NCBI GenBank assembly: GCA_002704225.1
Contig: PAFU01000034.1
Location: 7,705 to 59,293, forward strand
Reading direction: 5' to 3'
DNA from: Gammaproteobacteria bacterium
Lineage (GTDB): Bacteria > Pseudomonadota > Gammaproteobacteria > Pseudomonadales > Azotimanducaceae
Length of the DNA: 51,589 nucleotides
A model generated the notes under the pieces. It had not been told where the DNA came from and searched no databases. It saw nothing but the letters and a program-made list of their open reading frames with translations. The translations under genes and the position numbers were made by a program. Below are positions 8,257 through 17,133 of this stretch, in pieces; position 1 is the first letter of the stretch, and each line of letters starts with the position of its first letter.

Positions 8257-8884
8257 CCTCGTCCTTGATGAGCATGCAGCGACCGAAGACGGGCAAATTG
8301 AGTTCACCGTGTGCGACATTCCCGGCCGCGATTAACGGAGTGTCGAAGCTGACGTGCTGGGACTAAGCCTTTTTGAAAGGCGAGCTGAATCAGCTGGGTA
8401 CGGCTATCGAAATTTCTCTGTCTTAAGGCCTTGAATCATGACGAGCCAAAATACTCGTTTAAAAAAGAGCTCTGTCGACGCCCTCGATTACGCGATATTC
8501 GCTCGACAGCGCCGGCTCACGCAGCTGAATAGGCAAACTGTAAGCGGTTTGGCTGATAGTTGAAGTTATAAAAATGTGAACGCATGCAAGTGCGAGGACA
8601 GCCACTTTTGCGTAGCCAGAACGTGTCAAGCTAGCTTGATCAATGACACTGGCGGGAAGCGATCTGACGTTAGGGCAAACAAGTCATAACATTCGCTGCA
8701 TCAACGCTTGTGGGGACCGCGTCAGGGTTATGCGAGCGATCATCTGGTGAAGAGTCCCGAGTCGACTGAGCCGGTCATGTAAAAATGATGCAAACAATCG
8801 ACCTATTCAGAAATAAAGTTGACGCGTCAAGATTTCAGCTGACGAGTGAGAGCTATGAGCCTGAGCGTCAAGCGTCCTGTTGCG
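8257..8884. other. 628-bp region without an identified gene
   Basis: No reading frame with a start, ribosome site and protein-like composition was found. A small hairpin GCCTTT-TTG-AAAGGC (8367-8381) follows the hydrolase gene but has no T-tract, so it is not a convincing terminator. The region may contain decayed coding sequence, but I could not name a family. Confidence 0.4.
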
Positions 8885-9496
8885 TTAGAGGTGGAGGAAA
8901 TGCCCGAGGAGCGCATTTACAAACTCTTCCACATTATCGAAGCCAAAAGTCTCGGGAGTAATTCTCCCTTCGATAAGAAGATTTGAAATACCATAAATCT
9001 GCGCCCAGGCAATGGGCGCGTCTAGTTGCCGTTCAGCCGATCCGAAATGTTTCAGGGGTGCCGCGGCAAGCCCTGACAACATCAGTTGATAACCCTCATT
9101 GAAAATTTCAGGCAGGTTACCTTGCGCGTCCAGTGATTCGCTGATCGGTCGAGTGCTCATCAACCGAAAGAGAGCAGGGTGTTCAAGCGCGAATTGAACG
9201 TGTCCAACAGCTAAACCGGCCAGATATTCCAAACCCTGTTTGCCCGCCGCTCGAGCCTTCATGGAGTCGCCAAACCATACCGTGCCCTCGACACAGACGG
9301 CAGTAAGCAGGTCTTTCTTACTCTTGAAGTGACTGTAGGGAGCGGCTTGCGATACGCCTACGTCTCGAGCAATTCGGCGCATGGTTAGGGCTGCTTCCCC
9401 TTCGGACTCGAGAATATTGATCGCTCTGCCGATCAATGCTCGTCGCAAATCGCCGTGGTGATAGTGGTCGGAGCCCTTTGTTTCATTGATCCTCAT
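8885..9496 (-). CDS. TetR/AcrR family transcriptional regulator
   Basis: From the ATG at 9496 the protein has 203 residues, the usual TetR length. The upstream extension of the open frame is proline-rich and unlike TetR, so it was left out. The N-terminal helix-turn-helix is clear: LTMRRIARDVGVSQAAPYSHFKSKKDLL. The C-terminal ligand domain contains EHPALFRLM and FVNALLGHFL, as in the WHG-type TetR C-terminal domain. The gene diverges from the large haem protein at 9589 with a 92-bp shared promoter region that contains an inverted repeat, so it most likely controls that gene and itself. The ligand is unknown. Confidence 0.85.
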   Translation of the reverse strand: MRINETKGSDHYHHGDLRRALIGRAINILESEGEAALTMRRIARDVGVSQAAPYSHFKSKKDLLTAVCVEGTVWFGDSMKARAAGKQGLEYLAGLAVGHVQFALEHPALFRLMSTRPISESLDAQGNLPEIFNEGYQLMLSGLAAAPLKHFGSAERQLDAPIAWAQIYGISNLLIEGRITPETFGFDNVEEFVNALLGHFLHL

Positions 9497-9546
9497 AGTC
9501 CGAGAATAACTGACCCTATTTAATAATGAGATATTTTCAGGCAATC

Positions 9547-9559
9547 TTAACAGCGTTAA
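9547..9559. promoter_or_regulatory. Inverted repeat, candidate TetR operator
   Basis: TTAAC-AGC-GTTAA is a perfect 5-3-5 inverted repeat in the short region between the divergent TetR gene and the 9589 gene. Position and symmetry suit a repressor site. No second copy was noticed, so this is inference. Confidence 0.35.
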
Positions 9560-9588
9560 CTTTGGTTGAGCGATCCGGGAGGTGGGGC

Positions 9589-12500
9589 ATGTTAGAGGGG
9601 GCTGTCGTTCGGATAAAGAGAAAGGGGTCATGGACTGCGCGGCTTGCCTTGGTCGTTGGCATGGGCGCTGCGCTCCTGCAGGCAAGTGCTGCTCCGGCGG
9701 AAGTGGCTGCGGGGGATTGGTACGAGTCATCAATCAGTCACCCCTCCTTTGTTAGCCCCCATGCCCAGCCCATAGCTGTGCACGGCAACAACGTATTTGT
9801 GGTCAATACACCGAGCGATACTCTTGATGTGATCGACAGGGATAGCCGCCAGGTGACGGCGAGAATAAATGTGGGCGTCGACCCCGTCAGCGTCGCCGTG
9901 CGCCCAGATGGTCATGAGGTTTGGGTTGCAAATCACGTATCCGATTCTGTGTCGATAGTGGATAACAATGCTCTTAGCCCAACCTACTTGCAGATCGTAG
10001 CCACGATTCAAACCTTCGATCGCGAACGCAAGGCGACCAGCTTCGATGAACCGATGGGCATAGCCTTTGCCGGGAACGAGAAGGCCTATATTGCCCTGTC
10101 CTCTGACAATCACATCGCGGTCGTCGATGTCAGTTCTCGCTCCGTTATTAAGCGACTGCGTATCACCGCACAGGACCCCCGCGCTATTGAAGTGCGAAAC
10201 GGTAAGCTATACGTACTGCCATTCGAATCCAACAATAAAACACAGCTGTCCGGCGGTATGAAAAGTGCCATTGATGGCGACTTAGTTACCTTTGACGCCG
10301 TGGCCCACTCTATTGTCTCGAACAGCAAGCTATCCCTGGGCCACGTCATTGATATCGTCAAGCATCCCGACATGCCGGATCGAGATCTTTACATTTTTGA
10401 CACCGAAACTGATGAACTGATTGAAACGGTAAGCACGCTGGGAACACTGCTCTACGGATTAACGATTGATTCAAAGGGCAACGTGTTCATCGCGCAAACT
10501 GATGCTCGTAACGATGCTAACGGTCGAGCTGGCACTCAAAAGCACGGATTGGCAGAGATGGAAAATCGTGCGTTTTTAAATCGAGTTACAAAAGTGAATA
10601 CCCAAGGAGCTGGAGTGCCAGCGAGAACATTTTTCGATCTTGAGCCTCTGCCCCCGCAACAGCCGTTGCCAGGACGCGCGCTGGCTACGCCCTACGGGAT
10701 TCGCGTGAGCGACGATGACTCAACGTTAGTGGTAACGGCAGCTGGCTCAGACAAGCTCGTCACGATTGATGCAGCGAGCGGGGAGGTACTGGGCCGCGTG
10801 GATGTTGACGCGGTCCCGCGCGGTGTCGCCTTGGTGAGCGATGCAGCTGGCCGGCCCGAGCAAGCGTGGGTACTCAATGCCGTGGAAAATACTGTTTCGT
10901 TGGTAGATGTTGCGAATAAAAAAGCGCCTAAGCTATCTGCCAGAATCGTTCTTCATGATCCGACGAGTCCGCTGCTGAAGCAGGGGCGCAAAGCGTTCGA
11001 AACGGCTGGGGCGTCTTCGACGGGCACCTTTGCGTGTGCCAGCTGTCATCCTGATGGCCACACCGACCAACTGCTTTGGGTGCTTAACACGCCAATTGTC
11101 ACAGGCGGTGATCAAATCCAGCCGAGAACCACCATGCCCATTCGGGGGTTACGTGACACAGAACCGTTCCATTGGGATGGGATTCCCGGTGACCCTTACG
11201 GCGGGCATAATGCGGCAAACACGGACAGTTATGTCGCCCCCAACAGTGATATTAACGACCCAACGACGGCGACTCGTAATCTGATTGATGCGAGTTTAGC
11301 TAACACGATGCGTTTGCTTGGCGCTACAAACACCAATGACGAGGGCAAGGTTGGCTTGCTTAGCGCAGCCGAACGCGACGCCCTAGCCCTTTTCTTGCTC
11401 AATGTCCCTTATCCGCCAGCCCAGAGAAGACCGTATGATAATGTACCCAGCGACCGCGCCAAGGACGGTTTTCGGCTTTTCCACATTGACGGGAATGGCG
11501 TTGGACGACGCGATGTCTGTGGAGATTGCCACCGGTTTCCCCACATGGTTAGCACGAATCACCCGACAATTGGCATGGATACCCCGACATGGCGAGGAGC
11601 CTATGATCGTTTTCTGATACTGCCTCAAGGCCGCATCAATATGGTGACCCTGCCGCCCTTTGCTAAGCTTGCCGAGCAGGGAATACCGGAGCGCGATTTG
11701 TGGCGTTTTTCCTGGGGCCTGCGGGACGAATTTGATCCCGTCTGGGATATGGTGCTCGAGCATAGTACAGGTTTCTCGGGTTCATTTGCCCGCCAAGTGA
11801 CTCTGAGCAAACAGTCTTTGGCGGAGGATACGACAATCGACTTGTTAGCGGCGCTGGAGCAATCGGCCCGAGAAGAGGCCATTCAGTTGGTGGGCAACGG
11901 TATGTTTCTGGGTTCAGAGAAACCCCAGTTTGAGGCACTCTTTTTCGACGGCTCGGCCTACGTAACCAAAACGAGGCGGTATGCCCGAGACGAGCTAATC
12001 GATATGGCCGAAAGCGGCTCGTTTGTTGCCACGCTAACCGCACACAAAGGGACAAATGCGGGCGCAGATCAGGCTCAACCAGCCATTTGGACCCTCGGTC
12101 CAATTGAGCAGCAAAATGGCCCCCAGCGCTTTCCAAAACTGCATTCCGAGCAGTCCTCCATCACAGTCAGCGGCCGGCATATCCCAGAAGACGCTTTTGT
12201 GATTGTAGATGGGCGCCGCGTGGCGGGGTCGGTGAGCGCCCGAGGCAACGAAGTGCTAGAGATTGCGTTTGCGAAAATTCCTGATGAAGGCATGCACTTG
12301 CTTCAGGTTCAAACACCTGGCGGTCTAATGAGTAATGACTTTATCTTTCACGTAACGAACGGTGCCGAGCAACCCGATAGGCCTACGCTCGGCGAACTTA
12401 TCCAAAGGAGCGGCTGGGAGGACTTGATTGGAGATTGGGTTGACGTTGGCACACGCGGTGAATTTAGACTGAGCCTCACTTGGAAGATCAAGAATCAACT

Positions 12501-12816
12501 GCTTGAACTGGTGACAATGGATCAAAACGGGCCTGCAGTTGCGTTGATCCGGATAGAGCAAGGCACTGGTAGGATCGTACACTCTGGTTCAAACCACAGC
12601 GGTGTCTCAAATACAGGACAGTGGGACTTTGCTGCCGAGGAAGGACCGAAAATGACCGGTAGTTTTGTGTCCAATACCGGCGTGGCTAGCGAGTTCACCA
12701 TGCAATTGGTACCAGCGAGTCGCGATACCCTCGTTCTGCGGTTGGGCGCCGCGCAGTTGTCGGAGATTCCGATGATGCGCAAGCAGGTGGCTCGCAATAC
12801 TTTAAGTTTGCTGTAA
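9589..12816 (+). CDS. Exported YVTN beta-propeller / di-haem cytochrome c / IPT-domain protein
   Basis: The ATG at 9589 has GGGAGG 6 nt upstream and begins a signal peptide (basic VRIKRKGSW, hydrophobic LALVVGMGAALLQASAAPA); an in-frame ATG at 9526 would destroy this. The mature part of the 1075-residue protein starts with a YVTN-type beta-propeller (repeats such as DTLDVIDRDSRQVTARINVG and HEVWVANHVSDSVSIVD). Two c-type haem motifs follow, CASCH at 483-487 and CGDCH at 644-648, in a region resembling di-haem peroxidase/MauG-like proteins. Residues about 870-940 look like an IPT/TIG Ig-like domain, and the last ~120 like a lipocalin-like barrel. It is probably a periplasmic or surface electron-transfer or oxidative enzyme. 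The substrate is unknown. It is probably controlled by the divergent TetR. Confidence 0.75.
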   Translation: MLEGAVVRIKRKGSWTARLALVVGMGAALLQASAAPAEVAAGDWYESSISHPSFVSPHAQPIAVHGNNVFVVNTPSDTLDVIDRDSRQVTARINVGVDPVSVAVRPDGHEVWVANHVSDSVSIVDNNALSPTYLQIVATIQTFDRERKATSFDEPMGIAFAGNEKAYIALSSDNHIAVVDVSSRSVIKRLRITAQDPRAIEVRNGKLYVLPFESNNKTQLSGGMKSAIDGDLVTFDAVAHSIVSNSKLSLGHVIDIVKHPDMPDRDLYIFDTETDELIETVSTLGTLLYGLTIDSKGNVFIAQTDARNDANGRAGTQKHGLAEMENRAFLNRVTKVNTQGAGVPARTFFDLEPLPPQQPLPGRALATPYGIRVSDDDSTLVVTAAGSDKLVTIDAASGEVLGRVDVDAVPRGVALVSDAAGRPEQAWVLNAVENTVSLVDVANKKAPKLSARIVLHDPTSPLLKQGRKAFETAGASSTGTFACASCHPDGHTDQLLWVLNTPIVTGGDQIQPRTTMPIRGLRDTEPFHWDGIPGDPYGGHNAANTDSYVAPNSDINDPTTATRNLIDASLANTMRLLGATNTNDEGKVGLLSAAERDALALFLLNVPYPPAQRRPYDNVPSDRAKDGFRLFHIDGNGVGRRDVCGDCHRFPHMVSTNHPTIGMDTPTWRGAYDRFLILPQGRINMVTLPPFAKLAEQGIPERDLWRFSWGLRDEFDPVWDMVLEHSTGFSGSFARQVTLSKQSLAEDTTIDLLAALEQSAREEAIQLVGNGMFLGSEKPQFEALFFDGSAYVTKTRRYARDELIDMAESGSFVATLTAHKGTNAGADQAQPAIWTLGPIEQQNGPQRFPKLHSEQSSITVSGRHIPEDAFVIVDGRRVAGSVSARGNEVLEIAFAKIPDEGMHLLQVQTPGGLMSNDFIFHVTNGAEQPDRPTLGELIQRSGWEDLIGDWVDVGTRGEFRLSLTWKIKNQLLELVTMDQNGPAVALIRIEQGTGRIVHSGSNHSGVSNTGQWDFAAEEGPKMTGSFVSNTGVASEFTMQLVPASRDTLVLRLGAAQLSEIPMMRKQVARNTLSLL

Positions 12817-12963
12817 AAACAGCGGTCCATATCCCGAGGCGAGAATATGTATCTGGGTTTGCGGGAGAAACATGAAGGTCGCTTGGACTGAGCGCCTGCG
12901 GCCAAGCTGTCAGACATGTCAGGCAGTGCCAGCTATACTCAAAGCCTTTTGAGGGGGATTTTC

Positions 12964-13845
12964 ATGCAGGATTTCGCGGGAAAGGTCGCTGTGATTACCG
13001 GTGCGGCAAGCGGTATCGGTAAGGCGCTTACCGAAAAGTGCATTGCCGAAGGTATGCACGTGGTGATGGCGGACATCGAAGAAGCGGCACTGGAGAAAGC
13101 AGCTGCCGAGCTGCAGGCCACAACGAACAACCAGGTACTGCCCATTGTTGCTAACGTGGCAATGGAAGCTGAGTTGCGCAAGGTCCGGGATGAAGCCGTG
13201 GAAACCTTGGGGGGCGTACACCTGCTTTTCAACAATGCTGGTGTTGGCGGTGGCGGCAATTCCTGGAACGCAACTCAGAAGGACTGGGACTGGGTGTTTG
13301 GCGTCAATCTGTGGAGCGTGATCTACGGTCTGCGTGTGTTCGTGCCGCAGATGATCGCGCAGGAAACGCCTTGTCACATCGTCAATACCGCCTCGATCGC
13401 CGGCATTATCGGCGGCAGCACCAACGCCCTTTACTCCGTTACCAAGCATGGCGTGGTTGCGTTGACGGAAAATCTCTCCGTGGATCTCAAGGAAGAAGAC
13501 ACAAACATTGGCTGCTCTGTGCTCTGTCCGGGGTTCGTCAATACCAACATTTTTAACAGCGGCCGCAACCGGCCGGCAGATCTTGCCAACCGCGAAGACC
13601 CGCAACCGCTGACGCCGGAAGACGAGCAGCGCATCGCCATGTTCCAGGAAATCCTGCGCCAGGGCATGCAGCCGGCGGAGATTGCCGAAATCGTTTTCGA
13701 TGCCATCCGAGCCGACCGTCTCTATATCCTGACCCACGATCACTTCGACGAAATGATCAGGGATCGTGCCGAGAACATGATTAATGGCACAAACCCACTA
13801 ATGGGAGAGGCCGCTTTGGCGAACCTAGCAAAGCCGGCAGACTGA
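12964..13845 (+). CDS. Short-chain dehydrogenase/reductase (classical SDR)
   Basis: From the ATG at 12964, with a purine-rich GAGGGGG upstream, the protein has 293 residues. The open frame begins further upstream at 12916, but that extension lacks SDR features. TGAASGIG (12-19) binds the cofactor, D38 after the second strand suggests NAD, NNAGVGGGG is the structural motif, and YSVTKHG holds the catalytic Tyr and Lys. The long tail fits SDRs acting on bulky alcohols, ketones or steroids. The preceding gene ends 147 bp upstream on the same strand, so cotranscription is possible but not evident. Confidence 0.85.
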   Translation: MQDFAGKVAVITGAASGIGKALTEKCIAEGMHVVMADIEEAALEKAAAELQATTNNQVLPIVANVAMEAELRKVRDEAVETLGGVHLLFNNAGVGGGGNSWNATQKDWDWVFGVNLWSVIYGLRVFVPQMIAQETPCHIVNTASIAGIIGGSTNALYSVTKHGVVALTENLSVDLKEEDTNIGCSVLCPGFVNTNIFNSGRNRPADLANREDPQPLTPEDEQRIAMFQEILRQGMQPAEIAEIVFDAIRADRLYILTHDHFDEMIRDRAENMINGTNPLMGEAALANLAKPAD

Positions 13846-14109
13846 TCCTAGGCTGCTAGGACGGCTGCGCTGCCATTTTGCTGTTTCAATCGATTCCAAC
13901 CGGAACAAACCTGACAGCAGAACGGATGAACAACGTCGGTTTCGTCGGTTAAATCACAAAAGGGTCAGGCATTAGTTCGAGGGGGTGAATGGGGGTATTG
14001 AGTGAGATTTTTGAGATGATATTGATGTAAATCAGTAGGGCAGGGCGGCTCCCGTCCGTCCTCCATGTCTCGGTCTGTCCTCTTTTTCTCCGTCTGTCAG
14101 GGCATCGCG

Positions 14110-15105
14110 CTATTCGGTATCGTCCTGGCCAAGTTGGAACAGGCAGTCCCCGGGTTGAACTCGGCCAGGGATACGTTTGCATAGGATGGTGCCTGTGATT
14201 GGGAAAGCTACTTCCTCGGCGTCCTGCCAAGGTGCTTCAGGTTGATGAATCCAACCGGCAGTTTGACCCTCTGTGACATCCTCCCCAATCTCGGCGGCAG
14301 GTTCGAATAAACCGTCTTGGCGAGCGTATAGATAATTATGCTTGCCCGTGAGGCGAAGGATTCTTGTCTCGCCCGGTGCTCCTAAATTCGTTTCCCTTAA
14401 GATGCCGAATTCGGCCATAACGCGTTCAATGCCTTCTCGAGTGACCTTCAGTGCGTAAGGCGTCACGGTGCCCGAACCGCCCATTTCTACCGTGACAGCG
14501 ATCGTACCTTGCCGTCGAGCTGCCGCTGTCGACACGATCTCGCCAGATCGTCTGAAATGCAGCGCATAAGGCGCGGCAAATGACCGGGTCAGGCGCAGAA
14601 CGTCAGCCATCTCGTGTTCGTCTTCACGGTCGCCGTACAACACCGTAGGAACGTAATGTAAGGAACTGCCGCCGGAGTGTAGGTCGATGGCGTAGTCCGC
14701 CATTTTCATGAGCACCGACTCGATGTAGTGCGCAATAACCTGAGTGACTGTGCCGGCAGGGTCGCCGGGAAAAGATCGGTTCAAGTTGCCGTCATCTATG
14801 GGAGATGTGCGGTGTCCGGCTTTCGCGGCTGGAAAATTAGCCATGGGCAAAAGTATGACGCGCCCATGAATCATCTCAGGCTGTAGGTCCTTAGCGAGTC
14901 GTGTCACCGCGACTTGCCCCTCATACTCGTCGCCGTGATTGCCTGCCATCAGCAGAATTGTTGGGCCTTCTCCGTTCTTTATCTGCACGATCGGGATGGG
15001 AATCCAACCGTATGCTGAGCGATGCACGGAATGAGGCAAGCGCAAGTAGCCTGTTTGCTTGCCGTCCGCCTTGTAGTCGATCTCTGATGAAATAGGCGAG
15101 CGCAT
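14110..15105 (-). CDS. Succinylglutamate desuccinylase/aspartoacylase family deacylase, DoeB-like
   Basis: The 331-residue zinc-peptidase-like protein shows the M14-type ligands H57 and E60 in GNHGDEYEG, H143 in DLHSGG, and a likely catalytic E206 in VTVEMGG. DDGNLNRSFPGD and the whole layout resemble DoeB, the N-acetyl-diaminobutyrate deacetylase of ectoine degradation, more than AstE. No doeA or other ectoine gene is visible, so deacylation of an N-acyl amino acid is the safe call. The start overlaps the stop of a 65-codon frame (TGATG), suggesting translational coupling. Downstream, 13960-14109 has no gene, only a purine/pyrimidine-skewed tract near 14045-14100. Confidence 0.78.
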   Translation of the reverse strand: MRSPISSEIDYKADGKQTGYLRLPHSVHRSAYGWIPIPIVQIKNGEGPTILLMAGNHGDEYEGQVAVTRLAKDLQPEMIHGRVILLPMANFPAAKAGHRTSPIDDGNLNRSFPGDPAGTVTQVIAHYIESVLMKMADYAIDLHSGGSSLHYVPTVLYGDREDEHEMADVLRLTRSFAAPYALHFRRSGEIVSTAAARRQGTIAVTVEMGGSGTVTPYALKVTREGIERVMAEFGILRETNLGAPGETRILRLTGKHNYLYARQDGLFEPAAEIGEDVTEGQTAGWIHQPEAPWQDAEEVAFPITGTILCKRIPGRVQPGDCLFQLGQDDTE

Positions 15106-15302
15106 CAGAGCGCCTCGCCGTGCATGAACGTCAATGATGCTGCGGCAGACATCCGCCTAATCGTCCGGTCACCCCAGTCTGCTTCGACGGCCCCGTTAAA
15201 GAATAAGCGGCGTCGTGCGACCGTTGATTTAACGGGTTTAAGTGCAAGCAGGTTTTCTCGCTGCTCGGGTCTAAAGAGGCTCGTGGTCATTAGGTCTGGC
15301 AT
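15105..15302 (-). CDS. Small hypothetical ORF coupled to the deacylase gene
   Basis: A 65-codon frame ends with TGATG, so its stop overlaps the deacylase start by one base. The product is basic at first and contains RRLFFNGAVEADWGDRTIRRM; no family is recognised. No good ribosome site is visible. It could be a short coupled leader gene, a remnant, or chance. Confidence 0.3.
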   Translation of the reverse strand: MPDLMTTSLFRPEQRENLLALKPVKSTVARRRLFFNGAVEADWGDRTIRRMSAAASLTFMHGEAL

Positions 15303-15408
15303 GTATCTATCCGCTGCTCGGGAGTTGAGAAGAAGATCTTATATTCATTAATAGTGTCTGCCCAATGTTGCCTGCTATTGTTCCATATGTTTTGTTGCGG
15401 ACGAGAAG

Positions 15409-15891
15409 ATGACGACAGAGATCACCGAACGAGAGCTGGCCGACGCAAGGCAAACGTGGGGTAATGCGTTGATTGCGATCTCCAAAGCGTTTGAGGAAGA
15501 AGGCATCGACGCAGCCAGAGTGGTTGCTAATGGCGCACTCGATGCAGCCTATGGCTACGAGCTTGGGCAAGTTCTTTTTAAGCCAACGTTAGCCAGCGGG
15601 GAACAGACCTTTCGCACCACGCGAGACGGTGCGCTTGCGTATTTTGTGGGTCACAGTGATGAGTACCCCGGCGACGGAGGGTTTGGCCTCAAAGGCTGGC
15701 GTTCCGTTGTTTCAGAAACGGCTGCCAGTTTCATTCAGGGTGATGTCGCCATGTGGATGGGCTGGGTGACTTTCACCGACAAAAATGGAGACATCACTCA
15801 GGTCGATAAAAGCTGGGGTTACAAAAAGGACAAGGCAGGTACACTGCGTATTGTCCTGCACCATTCGTCGTTGCCGTATCAACCAGAGTGA
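15409..15891 (+). CDS. SnoaL/NTF2-like protein (CaMKII association-domain type)
   Basis: The 160-residue protein has the layout of cone-shaped NTF2-like folds: N-terminal helices (ADARQTWGNALIAISKAFEEEG), a strand set with GQVLFKPTLASGEQTFR, and a C-terminal strand pair ending LRIVLHHSSLPY. The GxLFKP and LHHSSLPY motifs are typical of small proteins that databases have often mislabelled phosphoribosyl-AMP cyclohydrolase; cyclohydrolase metal-binding cysteines are absent. No signal peptide is seen. It lies 48 bp upstream of the iron alcohol dehydrogenase on the same strand and may be cotranscribed. Function is unknown. Confidence 0.65.
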   Translation: MTTEITERELADARQTWGNALIAISKAFEEEGIDAARVVANGALDAAYGYELGQVLFKPTLASGEQTFRTTRDGALAYFVGHSDEYPGDGGFGLKGWRSVVSETAASFIQGDVAMWMGWVTFTDKNGDITQVDKSWGYKKDKAGTLRIVLHHSSLPYQPE

Positions 15892-15939
15892 GTTTTGACT
15901 TAGCATCTAAACCACAACGAGTAATAAGGAGTCCTTACA

Positions 15940-17082
15940 TTGCTTTCAAATGAGAATTTTACCGTCCGCCCGCTACCTACGATTGTGTTCAATAGAGGCG
16001 CGGCCAACACCCTAAATAACCACATTCAGGCGCTTGGTAAGAGTGCGGCTTTGATTGTGACCGACAAAAATCTGGCCGCGAGTGGAGTACTCGATCCAAT
16101 TTTGGAGGCGCTTCGCGCGGCGAATCTATCGGTCGAAGTGTTTGACGGAGTTGAGCCCAATCCCACCGATCTAAACGTCGAAGCCGGGGCGGAGAGGCTG
16201 AAAGAGCTTGGTGATGCGGTTGTCGTACCGATTGGCGGTGGATCTTCCATGGACTGCGGTAAGTCGATTGCTCTGCTAGGGTCCAATCCCGGTACGGTGG
16301 AGGCGATGCAAGGCTCCCAGCCCACGCCTGCGGCAGCACCTGTTATAGCGGTTCCCACAACGGCTGGCACAGGATCTGAAACAAACAGTGCGTGTGTGAT
16401 CACCAATACCCGGCTTGGTCGCAAGACCTATGTGATGCATCCAAGTATCACGCCTGCCTTTTCAGTGCTCGATCCAGATCTGACGGTTGGTCTGCCAACC
16501 TACCCAACCGCCACCTGTGGGTTTGATGTGCTCACACACGCGGTTGAGGCGTTTGTTTCGGTTGGTGCTAACGCGTATTCGGATGCGATTGCGGTTGAGG
16601 CCATTCGCAAAGTTGCGGGTAATCTTCGAAACGTTGTGGCTGATGGTCAAGACATCGAAGCGCGCTCTCAGATGTTGCTTGGATCAGCCATGGCAGCACA
16701 GGCGTTTAACGTAACCGGCCTAGGGTCAGCTCATGGTACTGGGCACGCTATTTCAGCCAGACTCAACGCGGCGCATGGACAAACCCTCGCGACGATGTTG
16801 CCTCATGTGATGGAGTACAACATGTCTGTCAGCGAAGAAAAATACGCTGAAGTCGCACGGATTCTTGCGCCCTCTGGTCCTGCGACTGGCGCGGGCGCAA
16901 TCGACGCAGTGCTTCAGTTGCGCAGCGACATAGGCATCGACCGCTCGATTACTGATTTGGGCGGGGAAGACGGTTTGCTGAGTGTTCTTCTTGAGGATGC
17001 GATGGCTGATCCGGTCAATATGACGAATCCACGTCCGGTTGATCAGGCGGGTTTTGAGGCCATGTACAGCGCTGCTTGGTAA
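15940..17082 (+). CDS. Iron-containing (group III) alcohol dehydrogenase
   Basis: The 380-residue protein has the family pattern: GGGSSMDCGKSIAL near residue 100, TTAGTGSETN near 140, and metal ligands in GFDVLTHAVEAF and in GSAHGTGHAISARLNAAHG. These enzymes reduce aldehydes or oxidise alcohols with NAD(P) and Fe or Zn. The start is a TTG, fixed by AAGGAG 7 nt upstream; the nearby ATG is out of frame. The gene converges on thrS, separated by a strong bidirectional hairpin. The substrate is unknown. Confidence 0.88.
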   Translation: MLSNENFTVRPLPTIVFNRGAANTLNNHIQALGKSAALIVTDKNLAASGVLDPILEALRAANLSVEVFDGVEPNPTDLNVEAGAERLKELGDAVVVPIGGGSSMDCGKSIALLGSNPGTVEAMQGSQPTPAAAPVIAVPTTAGTGSETNSACVITNTRLGRKTYVMHPSITPAFSVLDPDLTVGLPTYPTATCGFDVLTHAVEAFVSVGANAYSDAIAVEAIRKVAGNLRNVVADGQDIEARSQMLLGSAMAAQAFNVTGLGSAHGTGHAISARLNAAHGQTLATMLPHVMEYNMSVSEEKYAEVARILAPSGPATGAGAIDAVLQLRSDIGIDRSITDLGGEDGLLSVLLEDAMADPVNMTNPRPVDQAGFEAMYSAAW

Positions 17083-17100
17083 GACGCTCAAGCTGAGGTG

Positions 17101-17128
17101 CGTTCGAGCGCGATAGTGCGCTCGAACG
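17101..17128. terminator. Bidirectional hairpin between convergent genes
   Basis: CGTTCGAGCGC (17101-17111) and GCGCTCGAACG (17118-17128) form a perfect 11-bp stem with a 6-nt loop, between the alcohol dehydrogenase stop and the thrS stop. There is no strong T-tract on either side, so it may act as a weak intrinsic terminator or as an RNA 3'-end stabiliser for both genes. Confidence 0.65.
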
Positions 17129-17133
17129 ACTCG

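Noticed and set aside
12919-13743. 274-residue open frame antisense to the SDR gene
   Set aside because: It is a codon-bias shadow of a well-supported SDR and has no ribosome site or family motif.
2301-13854. 15-nt repeat GACTGATCCTAGGCT at 2301-2315 and 13840-13854
   Set aside because: The second copy covers the end of a coding region and its stop; a 15-mer repeat is expected by chance in a window of this size.
14045-14100. Pyrimidine-rich tract with repeated GTC(C/T)G units after the DoeB-like gene
   Set aside because: Repeat units are irregular and too few for a repeat array, and no stable hairpin or terminator was evident.
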